Part shown: positions 52,130-61,386 of the stretch, piece after piece
Numbering within the stretch: position 1 is the first letter of the stretch
How the letters are laid out: the number at the start of each line of letters is the position of its first letter
NCBI GenBank assembly: GCA_903904835.1
Contig: CAIVEI010000068.1
Coordinates: forward strand, 1 to 64,000
Source of the DNA: an uncultured Schlesneria sp.
GTDB taxonomy: Bacteria > Planctomycetota > Planctomycetia > Planctomycetales > Planctomycetaceae
Reading direction: 5' to 3'
DNA length: 64,000 nt
Translations under genes and position numbers: made by a program
The notes under the pieces: model-generated
Database searches by the model: none
Told to the model about the DNA's origin: nothing
What the model saw: the letters and a program-made list of their open reading frames with translations, nothing else

Positions 52130-54118
52130 TCAATGTGTTTCTACTAACACTCTCAATACTGAGATCAGACAAACAACCAGACCGAGCATCATGACCGCAG
52201 CGTAGTTCTGTACCATTCCGTTCTGGATTGGACGAATAATGCTCCCGAATAATCCAGGAATAAAACCAACGCAATCGACCAGCGCATCAATCACCCAACG
52301 GTCGACGAATTCGCAGATTGCGGCTAAGCCCCGAAGAGGAGCTGCGATGAATTTGTAACCAAACCAGTCAATGTACAGACCGTTTTGCGAAGCCTGATAA
52401 GCCAGCGACAGACGGCGTTGAAGGTTCTCGACGATTTTGGGCGAAACAACATACAGTTGATACGCCGTACCGATTCCCACAGCAGCCAGGATCGAACTGA
52501 TTCCCATCATCAACCAGTCAATCGGGAACTCATCTGCATGAGGCAGTCCCGGCGTGTGATGGAGATAGTGGCCGTATAAGTGGGTCGGTCCCGTCATGAG
52601 TCCAATTCCGAGCGCGGCAACGGCCAGGATTGCCAGAGGTACCGCCATGGCTGGAGGAGCGTCGTGCGGATGATGTCCTGCTTCTTCCGGAAATTTCTCT
52701 TCGCCCCAGAATGTCATGAAGTAAGCTCGGAAGGTGTAGAAGGCGGTCATCAATGATGTGAGTAACGCGATAGCGAGAATGATTCCATAGAAACCCGCAT
52801 GCTCACCCTCTCGGGATGCGGCAGCGAGAACGGCAAGAATCTCGTCTTTACTCCAGAAACCTGACAACAGCGGAACCCCGGCGAGTGCCAAAGCTCCTGC
52901 AAGAAACGTCCAGTGTGTGATTGGTAGTGCTTTACGTAGCCCGCTGAATCGCCGCATATCGATCACGTCACCCATCGCGTGCATGACGGAACCGGCGGAA
53001 AGAAACAGAACAGCCTTGAAGAAGGCATGGGTAAACATATGGAACATTGCAAACGTCACCGCGTGCAGGGCCAGCCCTTCCCCACCACCTGCGGCTCCGA
53101 GGGACATGAACATGTAGCCTAATTGACTGACGGTCGAATAAGCCAGAACGCGTTTCAAGTCGTATTGCGTAAGGGCAGTAATTGCGGCGATCAGGGCCGT
53201 TGCTGCTCCAATCCCAGCCACCGTCATTTGCACGTACGGTGCATGGACGAAGAACGGCGTACAGCGAGCAACCAGATACACACCGGCAGTCACCATTGTT
53301 GCCGCGTGAATCAAAGCGGAGACTGGGGTTGGGCCTTCCATCGCATCAGGCAACCAGACCTGAAGCGGGAATTGAGCCGACTTACCGACCGCACCAATGA
53401 ACAACAAGATACAGATCCAATGAAGAATGTCTGGCTGACCCGCCAGGATTCCATCAATGAGTTTGGGTGATTCAAACAAGGCCGCAAAATCGAGTGTGCC
53501 GAAAGTCTGCCAGATGAGAAAAATCCCCAGGATCAAACCAAAGTCGCCAATACGGTTGACGACGAAAGCCTTCTTCGCGGCGGCAGCGGCACTTGGCTTG
53601 TGAAACCAGAAACCGATCAAGAGATAACTGCAAAGTCCTACCGCTTCCCAGAAAACGAACAGCAGCAGGAAATTGCCCGCGAGGACCAGCATGCACATCG
53701 AGAAGACGAACAGCGACATCGCAGCGAAGAATCGGGGGTAACCAGGATCACCCTTCATGTAACTACTGGCAAAAATTGCGACGAGCAGACTGACCGACGT
53801 GACCATCGTCAGCATGAGGGCCGACATTGCATCGGCGCGTAACGTGACAGGAACGTCAATCGTGCCGATTTTGATCCATTGATAGACAGTCGTCATAACG
53901 GAATGGCTTGATTCATGTTCGTCATGACCGAATCCGTGCGGAACAACCACAGTCAAGAGATAAAGTGACGCCGCCAACGACACAGCCAGACCCAGCACCA
54001 ATGGGCGATGAGCGTACTTTCGTCCGATGACCTGTCCAACCAGCACGATCCACAGACACGCCAACAGCGGAGCGGCTGGGATCAGCCAGAGTATGTTCTC
54101 ATTAAGCCAGTTTGTCAC
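52130..54118 (-). CDS. nuoL: NADH-quinone oxidoreductase subunit L
   Basis: The 662-residue protein is the largest antiporter-like subunit. Stretches such as LLLFVFWEAVGLCSYLLIGF, FVVNRIGDFGLILGIF, LPDAMEGPTPVSALIHAATM, ALTQYDLKRVLAYSTVSQLG and GVPLLSGFWSKDEILA are diagnostic. It ends with the long lateral-helix region seen in NuoL. GTG 54118 fits better than TTG 54124 because GGAG lies 6 bp before it. The gap to nuoK is about 146 bp and has no gene. Confidence 0.93.
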   Translation of the reverse strand: MTNWLNENILWLIPAAPLLACLWIVLVGQVIGRKYAHRPLVLGLAVSLAASLYLLTVVVPHGFGHDEHESSHSVMTTVYQWIKIGTIDVPVTLRADAMSALMLTMVTSVSLLVAIFASSYMKGDPGYPRFFAAMSLFVFSMCMLVLAGNFLLLFVFWEAVGLCSYLLIGFWFHKPSAAAAAKKAFVVNRIGDFGLILGIFLIWQTFGTLDFAALFESPKLIDGILAGQPDILHWICILLFIGAVGKSAQFPLQVWLPDAMEGPTPVSALIHAATMVTAGVYLVARCTPFFVHAPYVQMTVAGIGAATALIAAITALTQYDLKRVLAYSTVSQLGYMFMSLGAAGGGEGLALHAVTFAMFHMFTHAFFKAVLFLSAGSVMHAMGDVIDMRRFSGLRKALPITHWTFLAGALALAGVPLLSGFWSKDEILAVLAAASREGEHAGFYGIILAIALLTSLMTAFYTFRAYFMTFWGEEKFPEEAGHHPHDAPPAMAVPLAILAVAALGIGLMTGPTHLYGHYLHHTPGLPHADEFPIDWLMMGISSILAAVGIGTAYQLYVVSPKIVENLQRRLSLAYQASQNGLYIDWFGYKFIAAPLRGLAAICEFVDRWVIDALVDCVGFIPGLFGSIIRPIQNGMVQNYAAVMMLGLVVCLISVLRVLVETH

Positions 54119-54264
54119 GGTCAACTCCGCGTAATCGTTCGCTAATACTTTTCGTCAACTGAACTCGGCCATGTCGAAACATGACTTTCGTCAGGCTATT
54201 GTCAAACAGGAAATCCGGAACCTGATCGGTCCTGGTTAGTCCAAATCAGTTTCTGGAATCTGCT

Positions 54265-54705
54265 TTACGTTTTCGTTTGCGGTCCAGGTTGTGTTTTGGG
54301 CATTCGACCAGCAGGTGTTAAGTGCGGTAAATCAACATTCGGATCGACCGAAACGGTGATTGGAGGTGCTGGCGTACCTGTGAACACCGGCAGATCGTCT
54401 TCACCGAGTTTACCCCAAAGGAAAATGTCCAGTGATTTTCGTCGTTGATAAAGCGAGAGAATCAAGGACAACGCTAAACCCGCTTCGCAGGCGGCAATTG
54501 TCAACACAAAGATCGTGAAGACTTGCCCCTGAGGATTCCCGTGATACCGACTGAATGCCGTCAGGTTGATCGAGACCCCGTGGAGCATCAATTCAGCCGA
54601 TAGCATGATCAGAATAAGATTTCGCCGTGTCAGGAACCCAACCACCCCAAGGATGAACAGGGTGGCTCCAACGACCAGCTGACTTTCTAAAACTGTGGCG
54701 GTCAT
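54265..54705 (-). CDS. nuoK: NADH-quinone oxidoreductase subunit K, extended C-terminus
   Basis: The 146-residue product has the three NuoK helices in the first ~100 residues (LFILGVVGFLTRRNLILIML, SAELMLHGVSINLTAFSRYH, FTIFVLTIAACEAGLALSLI), with the conserved Glu in the second and third. A ~45-residue Pro/Thr tail (LWGKLGEDDLPVFTGTPAPP onward) follows, longer than in most NuoK proteins. The start overlaps nuoJ by ATGA. The tail's role is unknown. Confidence 0.92.
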   Translation of the reverse strand: MTATVLESQLVVGATLFILGVVGFLTRRNLILIMLSAELMLHGVSINLTAFSRYHGNPQGQVFTIFVLTIAACEAGLALSLILSLYQRRKSLDIFLWGKLGEDDLPVFTGTPAPPITVSVDPNVDLPHLTPAGRMPKTQPGPQTKT

Positions 54706-55466
54706 AATGTTCCCTGAGCCCTCCGAGGAGCAATCGCGATGGCTCCAATCGTGGCGATCAATAAAACCGTTCCCGCGATTTCCACCGCGAACAAATAATC
54801 ACCAAACAACGACCGACCCAGGACGCGCAACGAACCAATTTCGTGCGGGTTGTCGTGCGGTGCCTGACTGAGCGGATTTGGCTGAATTTCTGCGGGCACG
54901 GCGATGAACTGTCTCGGTTCAGCGTGCTCGTTGGTACTCGTTCCGTCAATCGCACCCCACTCTTGCAGCGTGAACAGAAGCACGCCCAGTAGAATGAAGC
55001 CAACAACGGTCGCCATCAATGGCTGAATCGGTTGTTGATCATAACTGGTAGCTGTTCCCGCCTGTTGTGCAAGCATGATCACAAACAGGAAGGTCACGAT
55101 AATGGCTCCGGCATACACGATAATCGTCGCAGCAGACAGGAATGGTGCTGCGTTCAGCAAGAACAGTCCGCAAACCGAAAGAGTGACAAGCGCAAACCAA
55201 AGGGCCGAATAAACAGGATTTCTGTCGGTGATCATGAGACCGGCGCTGATCACGGCAGCCGCTGCGAAAACAAAGAATAAGACGCTGCGGATGTAATCGC
55301 CTGCCTGGGGCAACAGCATTCCTTGAATCATGATACAGGCCGCCAGCCCGGCAAGTACACCGACAATTCGAGGTCGCTTCTTGGCGGAAGGCATCAACCA
55401 CCAAACGGCAAAGCACCCCAGCAACAACGGGATCACCAGCAGTTCGTTTTCTTTGCTCCAATCCAT
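54702..55466 (-). CDS. nuoJ: NADH-quinone oxidoreductase subunit J
   Basis: The 254-residue product has about seven hydrophobic segments (LLVIPLLLGCFAVWWLMP, IVGVLAGLAACIMIQGML, VLFFVFAAAAVISAGLMITD). YSALWFALVTLSVCGLFLLN and ATIIVYAGAIIVTFLFVIML are the NuoJ hallmarks. Two extra N-terminal helices precede the family core. It overlaps nuoK by ATGA. A perfect 10-bp-stem hairpin (55490-55512) lies between it and nuoI. Confidence 0.92.
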   Translation of the reverse strand: MDWSKENELLVIPLLLGCFAVWWLMPSAKKRPRIVGVLAGLAACIMIQGMLLPQAGDYIRSVLFFVFAAAAVISAGLMITDRNPVYSALWFALVTLSVCGLFLLNAAPFLSAATIIVYAGAIIVTFLFVIMLAQQAGTATSYDQQPIQPLMATVVGFILLGVLLFTLQEWGAIDGTSTNEHAEPRQFIAVPAEIQPNPLSQAPHDNPHEIGSLRVLGRSLFGDYLFAVEIAGTVLLIATIGAIAIAPRRAQGTL

Positions 55467-55489
55467 CGCAATCTATTCCAGCTAAATTT

Positions 55490-55512
55490 GCCGGGATCAA
55501 TCTGATCCCGGC
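55490..55512. other. Intercistronic hairpin between nuoI and nuoJ
   Basis: GCCGGGATCA (55490-55499) and TGATCCCGGC (55503-55512) form a perfect 10-bp stem with a 3-base loop inside the operon. No T run follows, so it is more likely a stabilising or processing structure than a terminator. Confidence 0.65.
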
Positions 55513-55600
55513 CAGGTCTTATGTCAAAGGAAACCGAGGCTCAGATGCTTCGGCTTCCATCGATTTCCGAAAAGTTTATTAATCTCAATAGCAGCTTCAA

Positions 55601-56248
55601 TTACTCAATAACGCCGGCAGAATTGGCCTTCGCCGACCGATCATCCGCTCGAACACTTGTCGCAGGTCCCAGCGTATGCAAATTTGTAAAATCGCTGGCG
55701 TGACCGAGCTTTCCTTTATGAGTTCGAACGGGATTGTGAGCCGAATCTTTCGTCTGATCGAAAACACTCAGCAGCTTTTCCTTGTCGAACATCATCTCCT
55801 GTCGTGACATTCCCGTCAGATCGAAAATATTCGTCAACTCAATCGAATCGACGGGGCAAGCTTCTTCGCACATGCCACAGTAAATACATTTGAGTTCGTC
55901 GATCACAAACGATTTTGGAAATTTGTCCCGGTCGGCCCAGTGCGGGTCGTCCTTAGGTGCATCCTGAGCGACAATGTCGATGCAGCGTGCCGGACATGCG
56001 GTCGCACACATCATGCAGGCGACACACTTCACTCGGCCCTTATCGTCGCGATTCAGTCGATGAACGCCACGGTAATGTGACGGCAGATCGGGCTTCTGCT
56101 CGGGATAAAATTCGGTGACCGGGTGGAAATCGGCGACATGTTGTCCCGTGGTCCGCAAGCCATCAAACACGGCGGGAAGATACGTCGATTCCCAGAAATT
56201 CATCGCAGGTTCTTCGACCCATTCGATGTCTTTCGGATTAATTGGCAT
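55601..56248 (-). CDS. nuoI: NADH-quinone oxidoreductase subunit I
   Basis: The 215-residue product is the ferredoxin-like subunit with two [4Fe-4S] sites, CVACMMCATACPARC and CIYCGMCEEACPVDS. They carry electrons (clusters N6a/N6b) toward quinone. The N-terminal extension (MNFWESTYLPAVFDGLRTTG) is typical for amphipathic membrane binding. The C-terminus runs longer than E. coli NuoI with a hydrophilic tail (GKLGHASDFTNLHTLGP). The gap to nuoH is 98 bp. Confidence 0.95.
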   Translation of the reverse strand: MPINPKDIEWVEEPAMNFWESTYLPAVFDGLRTTGQHVADFHPVTEFYPEQKPDLPSHYRGVHRLNRDDKGRVKCVACMMCATACPARCIDIVAQDAPKDDPHWADRDKFPKSFVIDELKCIYCGMCEEACPVDSIELTNIFDLTGMSRQEMMFDKEKLLSVFDQTKDSAHNPVRTHKGKLGHASDFTNLHTLGPATSVRADDRSAKANSAGVIE

Positions 56249-56346
56249 AATTGGTCCTCGCTCTCTTCACGGCCGGTGTGGCCCGGAATTTTCTTCGTTG
56301 CCAAAACTCCCAGGTCACTACTGAAAGCCGATGGCTGTTTGATTGT

Positions 56347-57561
56347 TCAATGAGCATGCGCGTGATGCCCGTGTGCCTCTGCAACTGGTTCCGATGTACG
56401 ACGAGCAAACGGGCGGGACGACTGGGTGCCGATCAGCCCAGCTCCAAGGAACAAAGCCGCAGACATCGGTAACAGCCACCATTCATTCAAATGAAACTGT
56501 TTAACGATCATGACACAGACGACATTGAGAGTTGCCAATGGGATTAACACCTTCCAGGCGAGTCCCATTAATTGATCAAACCGGAATCGCGGGATTGTCC
56601 AACGAAGCATTTGAATCACGATAATGAATGCAAATGATTTCGTCAGGAGCACCAGAACCTTCACGAGTGTTGAGCCAAGGTACTGACTGTCAGGTTCGGC
56701 AATCCATGGGAAATGCCAGCCGCCGAAAAACAGGATGCTTGTCAAAAAACTGATGGTGATTACGTGGGTGTATTCACCCAGGAAAAACAAACCCCACTTC
56801 ATCGCGCTGTATTCCGTGTGCCAACCGCCAACCAGTTCCTGTTCACACTCGGACAAGTCGAACGGCAATCGCTGAGCCTCGGCCATGGCGGCGGCGAAGA
56901 AGATCACGCAGGCGAGTGGCTGAAACCAGATATTCCATCCGAGAATGCCGGCATCGGCCTGATGCAATAAGATCTTTTCAATACTCATCGATCCCGTCAG
57001 CAGAGCCAGTCCAACAACGGACATTCCAAGCGGAATTTCATAGCTCACCACTTGGGCACTCGCCCGCATCGCTCCGAGCGCGCTGTATTTATTATTCGAA
57101 GCCCATCCACCCAGGATAATTCCATAAACAGCGAGACTGGTGACAGCGAAGATAAACACGAGACCAAGATCGACACCCGGTGCGATGATATACGGAAACT
57201 GACCGTCTGTTGCACTCAAGTTTCTGGGGACAGGACCGAATGGAACAACGGCAAACGCCAGCATTGTTGTGAAGACAGAAATGCCTGGGGCAAGAACATA
57301 AAGAAACTTATTGACATGACCCGGGATCACGTCTTCTTTCAGCAGAAGTTTCAGCATGTCAGCGACTGGTTGCAGCAAGCCCCACGGACCAACGCGGTTC
57401 GGTCCGATCCGGTCCTGCATCCAGGCCGAAAGCTTCCGCTCCAGAAGAATCAGGTACGAACAAACACCCAGATTCACCTGAAGCACGATCGCGATCGTGA
57501 GCATCGGCATAATGAACGGGCGAGCCCATTCGGGAAACCAGTTGATGATTTGTTCTAACAT
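56347..57561 (-). CDS. nuoH: NADH-quinone oxidoreductase subunit H, with His-rich tail
   Basis: The 404-residue membrane protein has the quinone-chamber motifs [99 protein letters not shown] and [20 protein letters not shown] (each shown as 20 or fewer). The last residues, [14 protein letters not shown], form a short His-rich tail that may bind metal or just be variable. The subunit joins the hydrophilic arm to the proton-pumping arm. Confidence 0.95.
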   Translation of the reverse strand: MLEQIINWFPEWARPFIMPMLTIAIVLQVNLGVCSYLILLERKLSAWMQDRIGPNRVGPWGLLQPVADMLKLLLKEDVIPGHVNKFLYVLAPGISVFTTMLAFAVVPFGPVPRNLSATDGQFPYIIAPGVDLGLVFIFAVTSLAVYGIILGGWASNNKYSALGAMRASAQVVSYEIPLGMSVVGLALLTGSMSIEKILLHQADAGILGWNIWFQPLACVIFFAAAMAEAQRLPFDLSECEQELVGGWHTEYSAMKWGLFFLGEYTHVITISFLTSILFFGGWHFPWIAEPDSQYLGSTLVKVLVLLTKSFAFIIVIQMLRWTIPRFRFDQLMGLAWKVLIPLATLNVVCVMIVKQFHLNEWWLLPMSAALFLGAGLIGTQSSRPFARRTSEPVAEAHGHHAHAH

Positions 57562-57611
57562 TTCGCGAACCGATTCAACTTAAAAATGCCCAGATCGACA
57601 ATGGTATTCGA

Positions 57612-59285
57612 TTAACCTACCGGCTGTGGTTCGGTCTTGGCGGCTGAAGTCAGCGACACACCGAATTCACCCAGATCACCCACACTCAACGCAGCCAATT
57701 CCGGAATCTGACTGGCAATTTCCTGCCGCAACGATGCGGCGTGAAACAGGCCACTTCGACCAGCTAGTTCAAACAAGATCCGACCGTCCGGGCGGGATCC
57801 TTCCGGACCCCGCAATCCACGATGGATCGCTTGCGCCAATCCGTTGTGATTCACAAACGTTCCATCTTTTTCAGCCCATGCCGCCCCGGGGAGAACAAAA
57901 TGAGCCTTTGAACTGGCTGCCGACGCAAGCAGGTCCTGCACGATCAGCAGCTTCAATTTATCGAGCTTTGCCGCATCGGCATCACCGATCCAGCCTTCGG
58001 GATCGCCACCAAGTACGAATAATGTTTCGACCGATCCGTTTTCCACTTCGTGCAGGACGGTCGTAAACGGAATAACTTCTTCCCGGAAATGATTCAGAAC
58101 CGCTTCGACTCCACGTCGGTTCGGACACTTTTCCGCTCGAATCGTAAACCTGGTCGGAAGCGATGGCTTGCCGTGAATGTCTTTTGGGTAGAGGTCATCT
58201 TCCCCGACGGTACGAACCGGGCCAAGCGCTAAGCGAGCATTGGGATTCACGTCTTTCGCGAACTTCGCGAGCAGATAGGCCTCTTCGACAGTTGCCCAGG
58301 GAGAGATCGTGACAACAAACGTGCCTGGCTTGCGATCCGAAAGATCTGCCAAAGTGGTGCTGAGAGATGAAAGGACCACGTCCCAATCCCTGGAAACGGT
58401 TTGACCGCCGGTTCGTTGTTCGGGCGATGTCAGTCGACGATCGGATTGAGCGTACTTCCAGCCGAACCGGCCTTCGTCGCACATGAAACTTCCCTGAGCC
58501 TGAGGATTCTCGCGTGGCTTCAGGCGGTAAAGGACATCTTCGTTCTGATCAACGGTGATACTGCAACCCGTACTGCAACCGGGGCAGACGCTGTTCTTTG
58601 ATTTCAGCCACCAGACCCGTTGCTGGTACAGGAAATCTTTGCTGCAAAGAGCACCGACTGGACAGAGATCGACAACGTTGCCAGCCAGTTTGTTATTACA
58701 GGGTTCACCGGGGAAGATATCGATTTCTTCGTGCGTTCCTCGGCTGATCACCTGCATTTCTGCCGTACCACTGATCTCACGCGTGAAGCGGACGCAGCGG
58801 GTACACATGATGCAGCGATCGGTGAACAGCGTAATCTGGTCGCCAATATAGTCTTTATCAGGTTTAATGTTCTTGGGTTCTTGCAGGCGACTATACCCAC
58901 GTCCGTATTTATAGCTGTAGTCTTGTAGCCCGCATTCCCCGGCCTGATCACAGACAGGGCAGTCAAGCGGGTGATTGAGCAACAGGTATTCGAGCGTTGC
59001 CTTTTGGGCGGCAAGAACCTTTTCACTGTTCGAGACAATCACCGTGCCATCTTTCACGGGGGTCTGACAACCCGGTGAAAGCTTAGGCTGCATGGCGATT
59101 GTGCCGTCGGGCTTTTTCTCGCCGACTTCGACCAGACACATACGGCAACTGGCCACGACGGACAGGTCGTGATGCCAACAGTAACTCGGGATCGTATCCC
59201 CCGCTCGCTCGGCTGCTTGGATGCAGTTAAGCTTCTCGGAAGGTCCGATCTCGACCGGCTTATTGTTTACGATGACGGTTGGCAT
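57612..59285 (-). CDS. nuoG: NADH-quinone oxidoreductase subunit G
   Basis: The 557-residue product has the [2Fe-2S] domain (SCRMCLVEVG, SPGCQTPV), the [4Fe-4S] sites HPLDCPVCDQAGECGLQDY and DRCIMCTRCVRFTR, and a further CPGCSTGC with a later FMCDEGR, corresponding to the N7 site found in some bacterial NuoG. The rest is a truncated molybdopterin-oxidoreductase-like region. It is shorter than E. coli NuoG (about 900 residues). The start at 59285 (MPTVIVNNKP) replaces a TTG two codons upstream. Confidence 0.93.
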   Translation of the reverse strand: MPTVIVNNKPVEIGPSEKLNCIQAAERAGDTIPSYCWHHDLSVVASCRMCLVEVGEKKPDGTIAMQPKLSPGCQTPVKDGTVIVSNSEKVLAAQKATLEYLLLNHPLDCPVCDQAGECGLQDYSYKYGRGYSRLQEPKNIKPDKDYIGDQITLFTDRCIMCTRCVRFTREISGTAEMQVISRGTHEEIDIFPGEPCNNKLAGNVVDLCPVGALCSKDFLYQQRVWWLKSKNSVCPGCSTGCSITVDQNEDVLYRLKPRENPQAQGSFMCDEGRFGWKYAQSDRRLTSPEQRTGGQTVSRDWDVVLSSLSTTLADLSDRKPGTFVVTISPWATVEEAYLLAKFAKDVNPNARLALGPVRTVGEDDLYPKDIHGKPSLPTRFTIRAEKCPNRRGVEAVLNHFREEVIPFTTVLHEVENGSVETLFVLGGDPEGWIGDADAAKLDKLKLLIVQDLLASAASSKAHFVLPGAAWAEKDGTFVNHNGLAQAIHRGLRGPEGSRPDGRILFELAGRSGLFHAASLRQEIASQIPELAALSVGDLGEFGVSLTSAAKTEPQPVG

Positions 59286-59350
59286 GGGCAATCAGTGGTT
59301 TATTGCTAGTGTAAAAAAACTCTGTCGCGTCGAACCGACCATTTCATTAA

Positions 59351-60685
59351 TCAATGCACTTCCATCAGTGCATCGGATGGCTTGACCGTTTTGCGACCGG
59401 TCTGGATGTACTCTTCAAACTCGCTGCGGAATTTCTTAATCGCGTTTTTAATCGGCCAGGCGGCTCCGTCGGACAGGCCGCAAATTGTCGTCCCTGGGAT
59501 AATCCCCATCGAAGAGGCAACTTCGTTGAGCAGATCAAGGTCGCGAGATTGACCTTCCCCCATACGGATTCTGGCAAGGATCTTGTGCATCCATGCAGTC
59601 CCTTCGCGACACGGAGTGCACTGACCGCACGATTCGTGAGCGAAGAAGCGGGCGCAATTGAACAGCACGTCAACCATGCTGGTGTGATCATCGATCACGG
59701 TAATCGCAGCCGTCCCCAATCCAAGGCAACCGACTTTACCAGGACCGTTAAAATCAAGCGGTGTGTCAAGTTCGCTCGCAGAAAGAAAGCCCATGCTGAT
59801 TCCTCCAGGAACCACGGCTTTTGCGTTCCGCCCCTTCCAGACACCACCACCATGTTCATCGATCAGTTGTCGAGCGGTGATCCCCATGGGAAGTTCAACG
59901 CAGCCCGGCTTATTCACATGGCCACTGATGCAGTAAAGCTTTGGTCCATAGCTGCCAGCATCGCGAGGATTGCTGGGGTCTGGTGGAACACCCATGCTTT
60001 TGAACCAGTCGGCACCGCGGTCAAGAATTTGCTTGACACAAGCCATTGTTTCAATGTTGTTGACGATTGTTGGCTTGCGGAACAGGCCTTCAATGGCAGG
60101 GAAAGGTGGCTTGATTCGAGGCCAGGCTCGTTTTCCTTCCAGGCTTTCAATCAGTCCTGTTTCTTCCCCGCAAATATACGCTGCCGCTCCGCGATGCAGC
60201 ACCACGTCCAGATCAAACCCGGTCCCATGAATGTTTTGGCCGAACAGCCCTGCAGCGTAGCATTCTTCAATCGCTTTCTTCAGCGCCCGATAACTGCGAC
60301 CGTATTCATATCGCAAGTAAATATAAGCTTTTTTTGACTTGATGGCGTAACAACTGATCGCAATCCCTTCCAGAACCTGATGCGGATCTTGTTCCATCAG
60401 AATGCGATTGTTGAACGTCGCTGGCTCAGACTCGTCAGCATTAATGGCCAGATAGATCGGACCAGGATGATCTTTCGGGAGGAAAGTCCACTTGAGTCCG
60501 GTGGGAAATCCCGCACCACCGCGACCCCGCAGCCCGGAATCCTTGACCTGGTTGATGACATCTACGGGCGCCATTCCAAGAGCTTTTTTAAAGCCCTCAT
60601 AGCCACCATCTCGCCGATAGGTTTCAAGCGACTGACTATCGGGTTTGTTGATCCGAGCCAGTAATGTAGGTTCAAAAGTGGACAT
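59351..60685 (-). CDS. nuoF: NADH-quinone oxidoreductase subunit F
   Basis: The 444-residue product is the NADH- and FMN-binding subunit. GLRGRGGAGFPTGLKWTFLP gives the nucleotide site, YICGEETGLIESLEGKRAWP the FMN contact region, and SCGQCTPCREGT plus TTICGLSDGA the [4Fe-4S] ligands. It takes electrons from NADH to FMN and the cluster chain. Length and motifs are complete. An 8-bp-stem hairpin lies between it and nuoE. Confidence 0.95.
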   Translation of the reverse strand: MSTFEPTLLARINKPDSQSLETYRRDGGYEGFKKALGMAPVDVINQVKDSGLRGRGGAGFPTGLKWTFLPKDHPGPIYLAINADESEPATFNNRILMEQDPHQVLEGIAISCYAIKSKKAYIYLRYEYGRSYRALKKAIEECYAAGLFGQNIHGTGFDLDVVLHRGAAAYICGEETGLIESLEGKRAWPRIKPPFPAIEGLFRKPTIVNNIETMACVKQILDRGADWFKSMGVPPDPSNPRDAGSYGPKLYCISGHVNKPGCVELPMGITARQLIDEHGGGVWKGRNAKAVVPGGISMGFLSASELDTPLDFNGPGKVGCLGLGTAAITVIDDHTSMVDVLFNCARFFAHESCGQCTPCREGTAWMHKILARIRMGEGQSRDLDLLNEVASSMGIIPGTTICGLSDGAAWPIKNAIKKFRSEFEEYIQTGRKTVKPSDALMEVH

Positions 60686-60735
60686 GGTCTTTTTCGTTGA
60701 GTAGTCGACTTTGTCGTGTGTGGTTCTTGGAGTTT

Positions 60736-60760
60736 TCGTGGTGATCTTCCGGCACCACGA
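60736..60760. other. Intercistronic hairpin between nuoE and nuoF
   Basis: TCGTGGTG (60736-60743) faces CACCACGA (60753-60760) across 9 bases. It is inside the operon, between two genes that are co-transcribed, and lacks a T run. Confidence 0.5.
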
Positions 60761-60766
60761 GTTCTT

Positions 60767-61240
60767 CTACAGTGACTTCAAAAGTTCGTCTGCTTTCTCG
60801 GGGGTAATATTCATATGAGCTTCGTCGTCAACCAGAATGCAGGGAGCTCCGTCGCACGCTCCCAAGCATTCAGCGAACTCCATCGTGACTTTGCCGTCTG
60901 CGGAGGTCTGGCCTGGATGGACATGCAGCTTCTCACACATGTGCTGCAGCAGTTCTTCACCGCCGCGCAACATGCAACTGATGCTGCGGCACACCCAGAC
61001 TCGATGCTTACCAAGCTTGTGCTTTTCGTCTTTAAAGAACTGATAGAACGTCATCGTATCGTGGACTTCCGACGGATGAAGTTCGAGCAATTCGGCGATC
61101 TCACGCACCGCTTCGATCGAGACGTGGCGCTGCGCATCCTGCACAAGGTGTAAAGCGGGCAATACGACCGCACGCTTATTCGGATAGTTCGGAAACTGCG
61201 CCCGAATCTGGTCTCGCAGTTCCTCGCTCAGCACGCCCAT
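60767..61240 (-). CDS. nuoE: NADH-quinone oxidoreductase subunit E
   Basis: The 157-residue product is the thioredoxin-fold [2Fe-2S] subunit. Ligands are Cys in VWVCRSISCMLRGG and in ECLGACDGAPCI, the C-x4-C and C-x3-C pairs. The N-terminal helices (LVQDAQRHVSIEAVREIAEL) are usual. It sits beside NuoF and buffers electrons (cluster N1a). The gap of 146 bp to nuoD has no gene. Confidence 0.95.
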   Translation of the reverse strand: MGVLSEELRDQIRAQFPNYPNKRAVVLPALHLVQDAQRHVSIEAVREIAELLELHPSEVHDTMTFYQFFKDEKHKLGKHRVWVCRSISCMLRGGEELLQHMCEKLHVHPGQTSADGKVTMEFAECLGACDGAPCILVDDEAHMNITPEKADELLKSL

Positions 61241-61386
61241 CGGTTCTCTCTTTTCACGTTTTCGGTATCCCGTCAGGTGACCTGCACCGTCCTGGATGGT
61301 TTATTTCTCCGCGAATTCCCGAGGCCTGAACCAGCAGTTTCGCGATAACGATTTCGAACGATTTTTCCTTCGGTCAATCCAATGAA

